A stretch of DNA of 64,000 nt, taken from Deinococcus terrestris. GTDB taxonomy: Bacteria > Deinococcota > Deinococci > Deinococcales > Deinococcaceae. Numbering within the stretch: the first letter of the stretch is position 1; each line of letters starts with the position of its first letter. A program made the translations under genes and the position numbers. The stretch spans positions 117,267-181,266 of the forward strand of contig NZ_WBSL01000005.1 in NCBI RefSeq assembly GCF_009377345.1, read 5' to 3'. The notes below the pieces were generated by a model. It worked only from the letters and a program-made list of their open reading frames with translations. It was not told where the DNA came from and ran no database searches. Below are positions 8,638 to 20,467 of the stretch, one piece after another.

Positions 8638-8970
8638 TTGAATCCCCTCAAATCCGGCACGCTGGACCTGGCCCTGCTGGCGGCGCTGCAAGAGCAGCCA
8701 CGCTATGGGCTGGACATTCTGAAGCAGGTGAACGCCCGCAGCGGTGGCCTGTTCGACCTGCGCGAGGGCAGCCTCTACCCGGCGCTGCACCGGCTGGTCA
8801 AGGCCGGGTGGGTCGAGAGCGAGTGGCAACCCAGCGACCGGGGCGGGGCGCCGCGCAAGGTCTACCGCCTGACCGACTCGGGGCGGGCGGCGCTGGACGC
8901 CAAGCGCGAGGAGTGGCGCACCCTGCGCGGAGCCCTGGACGCCCTGCTGCTGGGAAGGCTGCGGGCATGA
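8638..8970 (+). CDS. PadR-family transcriptional regulator
   Basis: A 110-residue winged-helix protein with the PadR hallmark LREGSLYPALHRLVKAGWVESEWQ and the wing GGAPRKVYRLTDSGRAAL. The N-terminus (SGTLDLALLAALQEQPRYGLDILK) is the standard PadR start. It begins at TTG 8638, chosen for its GGAGG 6 nt upstream; a TTG 6 nt earlier abuts the SD and cannot be used. It overlaps the following membrane-protein gene by ATGA, the classic PadR-plus-membrane-effector pair. Confidence 0.88.
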   Translation: MNPLKSGTLDLALLAALQEQPRYGLDILKQVNARSGGLFDLREGSLYPALHRLVKAGWVESEWQPSDRGGAPRKVYRLTDSGRAALDAKREEWRTLRGALDALLLGRLRA

Positions 8971-10034
8971 TCCGCCGCCTGTTTCGTCCCGGCCGCGTCC
9001 TGAGTGTGGACGCCTACATTCACCGCGCCACACTGGGCCTGCCGCGTGAGGAACGGCTGGACGCCGCCGCCGAACTCCGCACGCACCTGCTGGAGCGCGT
9101 GGCCGAGTTCGAGACCCAGGGCTTTAGCCGCGAGGAGGCCGAGTATCTGGCGGTGAAGGGGATGGGGGACCCGCAGCCCGTCAACCGGGGGCTGCTGGGG
9201 CACGCCTTCACCCACCGGGCCGGGTGGGGTGTCCTCGCGCTGCTGCTGCTGGGCGGCGGGGGCTGGTGGACCTACCGCGAGTGGCTGCCGCCACGCGAAG
9301 GCGTGCGGTACGAGTCGGCCACGTCTGAGGACATTACCCGGCTGTTCGCGGACCGTGACGCGCCGCGCGGGACCTATCAGGCAGCCACCCTCACGTATCC
9401 GAAGGGCACCCGAAGCGTGGTGTACGTCAATGTGGCGACCAGCGAGCTCAAGAACGGCAACGACCGCGTGTTCATCAACGTGACAGATGTGGCCTCGCTG
9501 ACCGCGCAGAACATCCGGGGCCGGGTGCCCGGCAGCTACCGCCATCAGGAACGCTGGTTACTGACCACCGAGCGGCTGAACTGCGCGGGGCAGGCACGTG
9601 CCCGACTTTACGTTGCTCCCGTCACCCTTCCCTCGCCCTTCTGGAACAGTGGAGCCGTCCTGATCAACGGCGCGGCCCAGATTGTGGGGGCCTGCAACAA
9701 CCCCAGCGTTCTGCTGCGTTCCTCGGGCGCTGCGCCGTCCTCCAGCGTTCCCCCCGTCGGGGAGGGCAGTGTCCGCACCGGGCCAGACGCCCTGCCACTG
9801 GGGAAGTGGACCGTGCTGAGCCGCCTGGTGGTCGATCCTGGGGCCGATCCGAACCTCGCCGGGCCGCCCGAAGACGGCTACAGCCCGTCGGCACGGGGGT
9901 CTTTCGTTGCTGTCCTGCCCCTTGACCATGTGCCCCCACAGAGAGACGGCGGCTATACCTTCGGCGCGGGCCGCATTCGGCTGAACGGCGCTTCCCAGGA
10001 CCTGCCTGTCCTGCCGCCCACCGTGCCCCGCTGA
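8967..10034 (+). CDS. Single-pass membrane protein with permease-prefix-like N-terminus
   Basis: A 355-residue protein. Residues 1-75 resemble the permease prefix domain seen beside PadR genes (AELRTHLLERVAEFETQGFSREEAEYLAVKGMG). One membrane segment follows (WGVLALLLLGGGGWWTYR, about residues 85-105), then an extracytoplasmic region of about 245 residues with two cysteines and no recognised domain. The ATG overlaps the padR TGA. Co-expression suggests the regulator controls, or is sensed through, this membrane protein. The effector is unknown. Confidence 0.7.
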   Translation: MIRRLFRPGRVLSVDAYIHRATLGLPREERLDAAAELRTHLLERVAEFETQGFSREEAEYLAVKGMGDPQPVNRGLLGHAFTHRAGWGVLALLLLGGGGWWTYREWLPPREGVRYESATSEDITRLFADRDAPRGTYQAATLTYPKGTRSVVYVNVATSELKNGNDRVFINVTDVASLTAQNIRGRVPGSYRHQERWLLTTERLNCAGQARARLYVAPVTLPSPFWNSGAVLINGAAQIVGACNNPSVLLRSSGAAPSSSVPPVGEGSVRTGPDALPLGKWTVLSRLVVDPGADPNLAGPPEDGYSPSARGSFVAVLPLDHVPPQRDGGYTFGAGRIRLNGASQDLPVLPPTVPR

Positions 10035-10037
10035 CGC

Positions 10038-10043
10038 TACCCT
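10038..10043 (+). promoter_or_regulatory. Leaderless -10 (TACCCT) for the EVE protein
   Basis: TACCCT then 7 nt then ATG 10051. Confidence 0.55.
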
Positions 10044-10050
10044 CTCCCCC

Positions 10051-10554
10051 ATGCCCCCCGCCCGCCCGCGCTTCTGGCTGCTCAAATCCGAACCTGACGT
10101 GTTCAGCTACGCGGACCTCATGCGGGTGGGGCGCGAGGGGTGGAACGGCGTGCGGAATTACCAGGCCCGCAACTTCCTGCGCGAGATGCGGGTGGGCGAC
10201 CTCTGCCTCTTCTACCACTCCAACGCCCGGCCGACCGGGGTGGCGGGCGTGGCGCGGGTGGTGCGGGCGGCCTACCCAGACGACCTGCAATTCGACCCGG
10301 CGAGCGAGTTCTACGACCCCAAAAGCACTGCCGACAATCCCCGCTGGAGCATGGTGGACGTGGCCCCAGTCCTCGCCCCGCCCGCCGTCCTGACCCTGGA
10401 CACGCTGCGAACCCTTCCCGAGTGGCAGGACTCGCCCCTGACCAGCAAGGGCAGCCGCCTGAGCGTGCTTCCCGTGACACCCGAGCAGTTTCATGCAGCG
10501 CTGCGGGCGATGGGGGTGGAGGGCCGTGACGGTCTCGTCGGAAGTGGGCGTTAA
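10051..10554 (+). CDS. EVE domain protein (thymocyte nuclear protein 1-like)
   Basis: A 167-residue protein made of one EVE (PUA-like) domain: FWLLKSEPDVFSYADL, WNGVRNYQARNFLREMRVGDLCLFYHSN and AGVARVVRAAYPDDLQFDP are characteristic. EVE domains bind modified bases in RNA or DNA (for example 5-methylcytosine or its oxidised forms) and appear in some restriction systems and in RNA metabolism. Here it stands alone among housekeeping genes. The start follows a leaderless -10. Confidence 0.88.
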   Translation: MPPARPRFWLLKSEPDVFSYADLMRVGREGWNGVRNYQARNFLREMRVGDLCLFYHSNARPTGVAGVARVVRAAYPDDLQFDPASEFYDPKSTADNPRWSMVDVAPVLAPPAVLTLDTLRTLPEWQDSPLTSKGSRLSVLPVTPEQFHAALRAMGVEGRDGLVGSGR

Positions 10555-10557
10555 GCT
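10552..10557 (+). promoter_or_regulatory. Leaderless -10 (TAAGCT) for thyX
   Basis: TAAGCT overlaps the stop codon of the EVE gene; 8 nt separate it from ATG 10566. Confidence 0.4.
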
Positions 10558-10565
10558 GACCCCCG

Positions 10566-11270
<705 letters not shown>

Positions 11271-11277
11271 GCCGCCC

Positions 11278-11283
11278 TAGACT
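11278..11283 (+). promoter_or_regulatory. Leaderless -10 (TAGACT) for the acyltransferase
   Basis: TAGACT then CTCCCC then GTG 11290, which selects the GTG as start. Confidence 0.55.
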
Positions 11284-11289
11284 CTCCCC

Positions 11290-11922
11290 GTGCCCGTCAC
11301 CTGGATGAACCGCCGCCCTACCCCCGCTTCCCGCCTCGCCACCTTCGCCCTGCGGTTGACCGGCTGGACGCCCGTGCTGGCGCCCCCGCCGGGGCCAAAG
11401 TTCGTGGGTGCGGTGGCGCCGCACACCTCCAACGCGGATTTCTGGCCGGGCATCGGCTGGCGCTGGGCCACGGGCGTTCCGGTGCACTGGGTCGCCAAGC
11501 ACAGCCTCTTCCGGCCGCCGCTGGGCTGGCTGATGCGGGCCTGGGGCGGCCTGCCGGTGGACCGCCGCCGCGCCGGGGGCAACTTCGTGGACGGGGTGGT
11601 GGACATCATTCGCCGCGAGAGCGAGATCATGGTCGCCGTGGCCGCCGAGGGCACCCGCACCCGCACCGAGGGCTGGAAGACGGGCTTTTACTACATGGCG
11701 CTGGAGGCGGGCGTGCCCATCGGCGTGACGGTGCTGGACTGGGGCCGCAAGCAGGTCGGCGTGGTGGGCTACGTGACCCCCACCGGGGACATCGACGCCG
11801 ACTTCCGGCAGATTGCCGCCTTGCTTGACGGGGTGCAGGCCCACACGCCCGCCAACATGGGGCCAGTCGTGCCGCTGCGCCGGGGTGAAGGGGCTACCCC
11901 AACGACTGTGACGCAACCGTAA
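11290..11922 (+). CDS. PlsC-superfamily acyltransferase
   Basis: A 210-residue lysophospholipid/glycerol-3-phosphate acyltransferase-like protein. It shows motif I H-x4-D (APHTSNADFW), a middle VAKHSLFRPPLGWLMRAWGG region and motif III AAEGTRTR. These enzymes move acyl chains onto lysophosphatidic acid or related acceptors at the inner membrane face. The small size and HTSNADFW variant resemble a subgroup often found in Gram-negative and Deinococcus genomes. The exact acceptor is not clear. GTG start. Confidence 0.8.
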   Translation: MPVTWMNRRPTPASRLATFALRLTGWTPVLAPPPGPKFVGAVAPHTSNADFWPGIGWRWATGVPVHWVAKHSLFRPPLGWLMRAWGGLPVDRRRAGGNFVDGVVDIIRRESEIMVAVAAEGTRTRTEGWKTGFYYMALEAGVPIGVTVLDWGRKQVGVVGYVTPTGDIDADFRQIAALLDGVQAHTPANMGPVVPLRRGEGATPTTVTQP

Positions 11923-11933
11923 CGCGGGGCCAC

Positions 11934-12018
11934 TAGAATCTCTCCTGTACCACAATTCCTAGAAGACAGACAGGAGGGAGAGAGGATGCCGCAGTCCGCA
12001 TCCGGCGCCGCCCCATGA
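11934..12018 (+). promoter_or_regulatory. livGFKHM leader: -10, strong SD and a 10-codon upstream ORF
   Basis: TAGAAT (11934-11939) is a candidate -10. AGGAGGG (11972-11978) sits 7 nt before ATG 11986, which opens a 10-codon ORF reading MPQSASGAAP and ends in TGA overlapping the livG ATG (ATGA at 12015-12018). livG has no SD of its own, so it is probably translated by coupling to this leader peptide. The peptide contains no Leu, Ile or Val, so classical attenuation by branched-chain residues is unlikely. Confidence 0.55.
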
Positions 12019-12809
12019 CGGTGGCCGACGCCGTTTCGCCTACCCCCGGTCCCCCCCTGAGCACCGCCCTCGAAGCGCGGCGGCTGGTCAAGGATTTCCG
12101 GGGATTTCGGGCCACCAACGAGGTCGACCTCCAGATCCGGGAGGGCGAGATCCACGCGATCATCGGTCCGAACGGGGCGGGCAAGACCACGCTGTTCAAC
12201 CTGCTCTCGGGCTTTCTGCGGCCCACGAGCGGGGAGGTCCTTCTCTTTGGGGAGCGCATCGACACGCTGGCGCCCCACGCGATCGTGCGGCGGGGGCTGT
12301 CGCGCTCGTTTCAGATCAGCTCGGTCTTTCCCACGATGACCGTGCGGGAGAACGTGCTGGTCGCCCTGGGGTCGCCCACGCCGCTGCCGGGACAGTTCTG
12401 GACTCCGCTCTCACGGCTGGAGGCCCTCGGTCCCCGCGCCGACGAGATTCTGGACCGGGTGGGGCTGGGCGCGGCGCACGCCCGGCTCGCGGCCGACCTC
12501 AGCCACGGCGAGAAACGGCAACTGGAAATCGGTATCTCGCTGACTCAGGAACCGCGCGTGTTGCTGCTCGACGAACCGACCTCCGGCATGGGGTCGGAGG
12601 GAATCGCCCGCGTGATCGCCCTCGTGCGCGAGGTCGCGCGGGGCCGCACGGTGGTCCTCGTCGAGCACAACATGAGCGTGGTCGCCGAACTCGCCGACCG
12701 CATCACCGTGCTGCAATACGGCCAGGTGATCGCCAGCGGGCGCTACGACGACGTGCGGCGCGACCCCCGCGTGATCGAGGCCTACCTGGGCGAGGAGGCG
12801 CACGCGTGA
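12015..12809 (+). CDS. livG: Branched-chain amino acid ABC transporter ATPase LivG
   Basis: A 264-residue ATPase: Walker A GPNGAGKT, LivG-type RGLSRSFQISSVFPTMTVRENVLVAL, signature LSHGEKRQLEIG, Walker B VLLLDEPTSGM and H-loop VEHNM. It powers the LivHM permease with LivF. The ATG overlaps the stop of a short upstream ORF, and the gene ends GTGA into livF. This is the first gene of a five-gene transporter operon. Confidence 0.93.
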   Translation: MTVADAVSPTPGPPLSTALEARRLVKDFRGFRATNEVDLQIREGEIHAIIGPNGAGKTTLFNLLSGFLRPTSGEVLLFGERIDTLAPHAIVRRGLSRSFQISSVFPTMTVRENVLVALGSPTPLPGQFWTPLSRLEALGPRADEILDRVGLGAAHARLAADLSHGEKRQLEIGISLTQEPRVLLLDEPTSGMGSEGIARVIALVREVARGRTVVLVEHNMSVVAELADRITVLQYGQVIASGRYDDVRRDPRVIEAYLGEEAHA

Positions 12810-13546
12810 CCGCCCCCGCGCCCATCCCCGCCCCGGTGCCCACCCTGGGGGGACCGCTGCTCGACGTCCGCGACCTGAACGCCTACTACGGTCAGAGCCA
12901 TGTCTTGCACGGGGTCAACCTGCACGTGAACCCCGGCGAGGTGGTCAGCCTGATCGGGCGCAACGGGGCGGGCAAGACCACCACCCTCAAGTCCATCATG
13001 GGGGTGCTCAGAAGCCGCACCGGGCAGATTCGCTTCGAGGGGCAGGACCTGACCCGGCTGCCCAGCAACCGCATCGCCGCGCGGGGCCTGTCCTGGGTGC
13101 CCGAGGAACGGGCCATCCTGTCGAGCCTGACCGTGCGTGAGAACCTCGAACTGCCCCCCGCCCGGCCCGGCGGCTGGAGCCTGGAGCGGGCGTATCAGAC
13201 CTTTCCGGTGCTGCGCGAGCGCGGCCACCACCCCGGTTCCAAGCTCTCGGGCGGCGAACAGCAGATGCTCGCCATCGTGCGGGTGCTGCGCAGCGGCCCG
13301 AAGCTGCTGCTGCTCGACGAACCCAGCGAGGGCCTCGCGCCCGTCATCGTGCAGGCCATCGGCGACATGCTTCAGGAACTGCGCCGCGACGGCCTGAGCG
13401 TGATTCTGGTCGAACAGAACCTCAAGTTCGCCACCCGTCTGGCCGACCGCCACTACGTGCTCGTCGACGGCGAGGTCGTGGACGAGGTCGCCCGGCACGA
13501 GGTCGAAGACCGCCGGGCCGACCTGCTGCGGTACCTCAGCGTCTGA
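12806..13546 (+). CDS. livF: Branched-chain amino acid ABC transporter ATPase LivF
   Basis: A 246-residue ATPase: Walker A GRNGAGKTT, LivF-type GLSWVPEERAILSSLTVRENLEL, signature LSGGEQQMLAIVRVL, Walker B LLLDEPSEGLAP and H-loop VEQN. The GTG start overlaps the livG TGA. The N-terminus carries an unusual proline/alanine-rich lead (TAPAPIPAPVPTLGG). Confidence 0.93.
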   Translation: MTAPAPIPAPVPTLGGPLLDVRDLNAYYGQSHVLHGVNLHVNPGEVVSLIGRNGAGKTTTLKSIMGVLRSRTGQIRFEGQDLTRLPSNRIAARGLSWVPEERAILSSLTVRENLELPPARPGGWSLERAYQTFPVLRERGHHPGSKLSGGEQQMLAIVRVLRSGPKLLLLDEPSEGLAPVIVQAIGDMLQELRRDGLSVILVEQNLKFATRLADRHYVLVDGEVVDEVARHEVEDRRADLLRYLSV

Positions 13547-13590
13547 GTTTTCCGTTTCCGCACCCTCTCTCCCCTCACCGGAGGAATCCC

Positions 13591-14814
<1,224 letters not shown>

Positions 14815-14824
14815 AGAAGGTCTA

Positions 14825-14893
14825 GAGGTCGGGGAGTCGGAAGGTCGAGACTACACCTCGGCCCCTCGACGGCTCGACCCCTCGACTTCTGGA
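14825..14893. repeat. Imperfect palindromic intergenic repeat
   Basis: Between the binding protein and livH lies a run of GGTCG/CGACC words: GAGGTCGGGGAGTCGG on the left and CTCGACGGCTCGACCCC on the right form an imperfect inverted repeat. It may reduce read-through to the permeases, or be one copy of a dispersed small repeat, a type known in Deinococcus genomes. Confidence 0.4.
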
Positions 14894-14901
14894 CGTAACA
14901 C

Positions 14902-15788
14902 ATGAACACACAACTTCTGCTGATTCAGGTGTTCAACGGGCTGGTGAACGGCGCCTTTTACGCGTTGCTGTCCCTCGGCCTCGCGGTGATCTTCGGGATG
15001 CTGCGGATCGTGAACTTCATGCACGGGGCGCTGTACATGCTAGGGGCGTTCACGGCCTTCGCGCTGGGGCAGGCGTTCGGGCTGGGGTTCTGGCCCTCGC
15101 TGATCCTGGCCCCGCTGATCGTGGCCGGGATTGGCATGGTCTTGGAACGGGGGCTGCTCTCGCGGCTGTACGGGCTGGAGCCGAGCTACAACCTGCTGCT
15201 GACCTTCGGGCTGACGCTGCTGACCCAGGACCTCGTGAAACAGGTCATGCTCTCGCAGTACGCGGTGTCCAGCGCCCCCTACACGCCGCCCCCGGTGCTG
15301 TCGGGGGTAGTGAACCTCGGCTTCGTGGTCTTTCCCAAATACCGCCTGTTCGTGATCGGCCTGAGTCTTTTGATCTGCCTGATCACGTGGTTCGTGATCG
15401 AGAAGACGCGGGTGGGGGCCATCATCCGGGCGAGCACCGAGAACCCCGGCGTGACGCGGGCCTTCGGCATCGACGTGAGCAAGTGGGTCACGGGCGTGTT
15501 CGGGGTGGGCGTGGGCCTCGCGGGGCTGGCGGGCGTGCTGGCCGCGCCCATCTACTCGGTCGAGCCGTACATGGGCGCTGAACTGATTATTACGACCTTC
15601 GCGGTGGTGGTGATCGGCGGGATGGGCAGCATTCTGGGTAGCGTGATCACGGGCTTTGCAGTCGGGGTGCTCGCGGCGGTCGGGGCGGCGATCTACCCGC
15701 CCATCGCCAACACCCTCGTCTTCATCCTGATGGCGCTGGTGCTGCTGGTGCGGCCCAGCGGGCTGTTCGGGCTGCCGGAGGGGGCACG

Positions 15789-15792
<4 letters not shown>
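14902..15792 (+). CDS. livH: Branched-chain amino acid ABC transporter permease LivH
   Basis: A 296-residue polytopic permease with about eight membrane helices. It carries LivH hallmarks FNGLVNGAFYALLSLGLAVIFG, RIVNFMHGALYMLGAF and the EAA-type loop AFGIDVSKWVTGVFGVGVGLAGLAGVL. It pairs with LivM to form the membrane channel. Its stop overlaps the livM ATG (ATGA). Confidence 0.93.
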
Positions 15793-16745
<953 letters not shown>

Positions 16746-16768
16746 GCCGCCCGACTCTCTCCCTGTTC

Positions 16769-16795
16769 AGCCCCCGCCCCCACGCGGGGGCTTTC
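16769..16795 (+). terminator. Terminator of the liv operon
   Basis: AGCCCCCGC (16769-16777) pairs perfectly with GCGGGGGCT (16784-16792) over a 6-nt loop, followed by TTC. Confidence 0.8.
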
Positions 16796-16805
16796 GCGTC
16801 CGGGC

Positions 16806-16811
16806 TACCCT
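16806..16811 (+). promoter_or_regulatory. Leaderless -10 (TACCCT) for the SDR gene
   Basis: TACCCT then GGCCCC then ATG 16818. Confidence 0.55.
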
Positions 16812-16817
16812 GGCCCC

Positions 16818-17579
16818 ATGAACCTGCAAGGCAAGACGGTCCTGATCACGGGTGCGGCCTCCGGGCTGGGCGCGGGCACGGCGCGGATGGTGGCGGAAGC
16901 GGGCGGGTACCCGGTCCTGCTCGACCTGAACGCGGAGGCGGGCGAGGCCATCGCCGGAGACCTCGGCGGCCTCTTCATGCGGGCGGACGTGACCCAGGAG
17001 GCGGACGTTCAGGCGGCGATCGCGGCGGCGCGGGAGCGCTTCGGCGGGCTGCACGGCGCGGTGAACTGCGCGGGCATCGCCCCGGCCGCGACCACGGCGG
17101 GCAAGAAGGGGCCGCATCCCCTCGACCTCTTCGAACGGGTGATCCGGGTCAACCTGATCGGCACCTTCAACGTGGCGCGGCTCGCGGCGCAGGCGATGCT
17201 GGACAACGACCCCGGACCGGACGGGGAACGCGGCGTGATCGTGAACACGGCGTCGGTCGCTGCCTTCGAGGGGCAGATCGGGCAGGCCGCCTACGCCGCG
17301 AGCAAAGCGGGCGTCGCGGGGCTGACCCTGCCGCTGGCCCGCGACCTCGCCCGCTCGGGCATCCGGGCCGTCACGGTGGCCCCCGGCCTCTTCGAGACGC
17401 CCATGCTGGCCGGACTCCCGGAGGAGGTGCAGGCCTCGCTGGGAGCGCAGGTGCCCTTTCCCTCCCGGTTGGGCCGCGCCGACGAGTACGCCGCGCTGGT
17501 GCGCCACATCTTCGAGAACCCCATGCTCAACGGCGAGACGATCCGGCTGGACGGCGCCATTCGCATGGGGCCGCGGTGA
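16818..17579 (+). CDS. SDR-family 3-hydroxyacyl-CoA dehydrogenase-like enzyme
   Basis: A 253-residue short-chain dehydrogenase: nucleotide motif [14 protein letters not shown]-equivalent NCAG, catalytic S ([10 protein letters not shown]) and YAASK. The insertion [16 protein letters not shown] after NCAG matches the HSD17B10/type II 3-hydroxyacyl-CoA dehydrogenase group. It would oxidise 3-hydroxyacyl-CoA with NAD+. The next gene, a thiolase, is translationally linked, so the two together give the last two steps of beta-oxidation or short-chain acyl-CoA turnover. Confidence 0.85.
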   Translation: MNLQGKTVLITGAASGLGAGTARMVAEAGGYPVLLDLNAEAGEAIAGDLGGLFMRADVTQEADVQAAIAAARERFGGLHGAVNCAGIAPAATTAGKKGPHPLDLFERVIRVNLIGTFNVARLAAQAMLDNDPGPDGERGVIVNTASVAAFEGQIGQAAYAASKAGVAGLTLPLARDLARSGIRAVTVAPGLFETPMLAGLPEEVQASLGAQVPFPSRLGRADEYAALVRHIFENPMLNGETIRLDGAIRMGPR

Positions 17580-17593
17580 CGGACAATGACCCC

Positions 17594-18739
17594 ATGAGCG
17601 AAGCCGTGATTCTGGAAGCTGTCCGCACCCCCTACGCCCGGCGCGGGGGGGCGTACCGCGATACCCGCCCCGACGCCCTGCTGGCCCACACCCTGCGGGG
17701 ACTGGTGGAGCGGGCGGGCCTCGACCCGGCGAGGGTGGAGGACGTGGTCACCGGGGCCGTCACCCAGACAGGCGAGCAGGGGGCCAATATCGGGCGGCTG
17801 GCCGTACTGCTCGCGGGGTTTCCCGCCGAGGTGCCCGCCGTGAGCCTCAACCGCATGTGCGGCAGCGGGCAGCAGGCGGTGCATTTCGCGGCGCAGGGGG
17901 TGCAGTCGGGCGACCAGACCTACGCGGTGGGCTGCGGGGTGGAATCCATGACCCGCACCCCGATGTTCAGCGACATCGGCGGGGGCTTCGAGAACCTCAA
18001 CCCCGAGCTGCTGGGCAAGGTGGCCCTGATTCACCAGGGCGAGAGCGCCGAGCGCATCGCCGAGCGCTGGGGGCTGACCCGCGCCGACCTCGACGCCTAC
18101 TCGGCCGAGAGCCACCGCCGCGCCGCTGCCAGCCGCGCCCGGCACGCCGAGCTGCTGCCCGCGCCGGGGCAGGACGCGGGCGGCGAGGCCCTGACCCTGA
18201 CCCACGACGAGGGGGTGCGTGACGCCATCTCGCCCGAAAAGATGGCCGCCCTCAAGCCCGTCTTCCGGGCGGACGGGGTGGTCACGGCGGCCAATGCCAG
18301 CCAGATCAGCGACGGGGCGGCGGCGGTGCTGGTGGGCGACCGGGAGGCGGCCCTGGCCCACGGCCTGCGCCCGCGTGCCCGCTTCCGGGCGCGGGTGGCG
18401 GTGGGCGACGACCCTGTCCTGCAACTGATGGGCGTGATTCCGGCGACCCGCAAGGCGCTGGAGAGGAGCGGCCTGACCCTCGCCGACCTCGACTGGATCG
18501 AGATCAACGAGGCCTTCGCGTCGGTGGTGCTGGGCTGGGCGCGGGAACTCAGCGCCGACCTCGACCGGGTCAACCCCTGGGGCGGGGCCATCGCGCACGG
18601 GCACCCGCTGGGCGCGAGCGGCGCGGGCCTGACCGCCAAGATGCTCGCCGGACTGGAGGCGACCGGGGGCACCCTGGGGTTGCAGGTCATGTGCATCGGG
18701 CACGGGATGGCGACCGCGACGGTGATCGAGCGGGTGTAG
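17594..18739 (+). CDS. Thiolase / acetyl-CoA acetyltransferase
   Basis: A 381-residue thiolase with nucleophile Cys in [15 protein letters not shown], catalytic His in [12 protein letters not shown] and second Cys in VMCIGHGMA. It cleaves 3-ketoacyl-CoA, or condenses two acetyl-CoA. Two starts are possible: GTG 17576 overlapping the SDR stop (GTGA), or ATG 17594 ([14 protein letters not shown]), which matches where the family's conserved sequence starts; I give the latter. It forms a pair with the upstream SDR enzyme. Confidence 0.9.
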   Translation: MSEAVILEAVRTPYARRGGAYRDTRPDALLAHTLRGLVERAGLDPARVEDVVTGAVTQTGEQGANIGRLAVLLAGFPAEVPAVSLNRMCGSGQQAVHFAAQGVQSGDQTYAVGCGVESMTRTPMFSDIGGGFENLNPELLGKVALIHQGESAERIAERWGLTRADLDAYSAESHRRAAASRARHAELLPAPGQDAGGEALTLTHDEGVRDAISPEKMAALKPVFRADGVVTAANASQISDGAAAVLVGDREAALAHGLRPRARFRARVAVGDDPVLQLMGVIPATRKALERSGLTLADLDWIEINEAFASVVLGWARELSADLDRVNPWGGAIAHGHPLGASGAGLTAKMLAGLEATGGTLGLQVMCIGHGMATATVIERV

Positions 18740-18792
18740 CCCCCGCCGCTTGGCTGATGCGCGTCGCCGGGGCCAGCAGGCAGGATGACGGG

Positions 18793-19226
18793 GTGCCGTT
18801 CACTGTCGCTTCCGGCTCGCTACCCAGCCTCCCCGAACTCCTGAGCCTCTACGGCTCGGTGGGCTGGACAAGCTACACCCGCGACCCGCAGGCGCTGGCC
18901 CGCGCCGTGGGGCAGTCCGGCTTCGTCTGGACCGCGCGGGACGAGGCCGGTGCCCTGATCGGTCTGGCACGCGGCGTCACCGACGACGTGAGCCTCCTGT
19001 ACGTGCAGGACCTCCTCGTCCGCCCGGAGTGGCGGCGTCAGGGCGTGGGCCGGGCCTTGATGGGGGCCGTGCTGGAGAGGTACGCCCACGTCATGCAGAT
19101 GGTGCTGCTCACGGACGACCGACCGGAGCAGCTCGCCTTTAACCGCTCGCTGGGCTTTCACAACACCCGCGACCTTGTGAACACTCCGACCAACGCCTTT
19201 TACCGGACCACCCACGCGAAGCTGTC

Positions 19227-19230
<4 letters not shown>
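18793..19230 (+). CDS. GNAT-family N-acetyltransferase
   Basis: A 145-residue GNAT protein with the acetyl-CoA loop PEWRRQGVGRALMGAVLERY (motif A) and NRSLGFHNTRDLVNTPTNAFY at the end, resembling small acetyltransferases of the YitI/PA4794 kind. I chose GTG 18793, preceded by CAGGAT at a 6-nt gap (a weak leaderless -10). Its TAG overlaps the nrdR stop tail-to-tail (CTAG at 19227-19230). The substrate is unknown. Confidence 0.78.
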
Positions 19231-19679
<449 letters not shown>

Positions 19680-19689
19680 GGGCGGCGGC

Positions 19690-20415
19690 TCACCGGAGCA
19701 GGGCCTCGGCCTCGGTCGGGCGCACCCTGGGCAGCGGCGGCAGCGGCACCTCCAGCACCACCCCACGCAGGTGCGCGAGCGAGGGGGCGGCCAGCGCGAG
19801 CACCGCGTCTCCCAGGGGCCGGTCGAGCGCCTCGTCCCCACCGCTGGCCCGCGACGGCAGCACGAGGTTGACCCGCAGGTCCTCCAGGTGGGCGTGTTCG
19901 ACCAGGCCGCGAATCGCCCCGCGCTGGGGGTAGACGTGCAGGCCCTGCTCGTCGAGGTGCGGTCCCACGATGGTCAGCCACGTCCCGCTGAGGCGGCGCC
20001 GGACGATCTGCGCGATGGCGACGCTGCTCTTGACGTTGCAGTTGAACAGGTCCATCCACTCGCCCTCACTGAGCAGGGTGAAGTCGCTGTGCGCCCGCTT
20101 GTCGGCCAGATGCACGATGCCGTGCAGCGCCCCGAAGATTTCGAGGATGCGGTTCTGGGCGCTCAGCCAGTCCAGCGGCACCCCCACGTCGGCCTTAAGG
20201 GGAATCGCGGTGCCCCCCGCGAGTTCCAGGCTGCTCGCGGCGGCGGCGAGCGACTCGGAGTTTCCCCCGATCAGGATCACGCTGGCCCCCGCCCGCGCCA
20301 GCCGCGCACTCACCGCCCGCCCGTAGCCCTGGTCGGCCCCCGTGACCGCCACGACCTGCCCGGAGAGAACAGGAAGGTCAGGCGGAAGGGGGGCCGGGGC
20401 AGCGGGAAGACTCAT
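19690..20415 (-). CDS. SDR-like protein lacking the catalytic YxxxK
   Basis: A 241-residue Rossmann protein: the cofactor motif TGADQGYGRA (TGxxxGxG) and the NVKSS helix are present, but where the catalytic Tyr-x-x-x-Lys should be there is HVYPQRGAIRG, with no lysine, and the catalytic serine position reads TIVGP. It may bind NAD(P) without acting as a dehydrogenase, or be a divergent enzyme. ATG 20415 follows a TATCCT leaderless -10. It is upstream of nrdR in the same transcript, an association that could be regulatory or incidental. Confidence 0.72.
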   Translation of the reverse strand: MSLPAAPAPLPPDLPVLSGQVVAVTGADQGYGRAVSARLARAGASVILIGGNSESLAAAASSLELAGGTAIPLKADVGVPLDWLSAQNRILEIFGALHGIVHLADKRAHSDFTLLSEGEWMDLFNCNVKSSVAIAQIVRRRLSGTWLTIVGPHLDEQGLHVYPQRGAIRGLVEHAHLEDLRVNLVLPSRASGGDEALDRPLGDAVLALAAPSLAHLRGVVLEVPLPPLPRVRPTEAEALLR

Positions 20416-20421
20416 GGGTTC

Positions 20422-20427
20422 AGGATA
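20422..20427 (-). promoter_or_regulatory. Leaderless -10 (TATCCT) for SDR-like/nrdR
   Basis: TATCCT on the minus strand, 6 nt before ATG 20415. Confidence 0.55.
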
Positions 20428-20429
20428 AC

Positions 20430-20454
20430 GCCCCCGCCATGAGAGGCCGGGGGC
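20430..20454 (-). terminator. Hairpin downstream of the zinc-ribbon gene
   Basis: GCCCCCG (20430-20436) pairs with CGGGGGC (20448-20454). There is no strong U-run (GTTATCC follows on the minus strand), so it is a weak terminator; it abuts the -10 of the next gene. Confidence 0.45.
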
Positions 20455-20467
20455 ACAGGGAGAGGAG

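Noticed and set aside
11986..12018. Classical branched-chain amino acid attenuator upstream of livG
   Set aside because: The leader peptide has no Leu, Ile or Val codons, and no terminator/antiterminator pair is visible before livG.
14825..14893. CRISPR-like array from GTCGA repeats
   Set aside because: The repeats are short, unevenly spaced and mutually complementary, with no unique spacers; it is a palindromic repeat.
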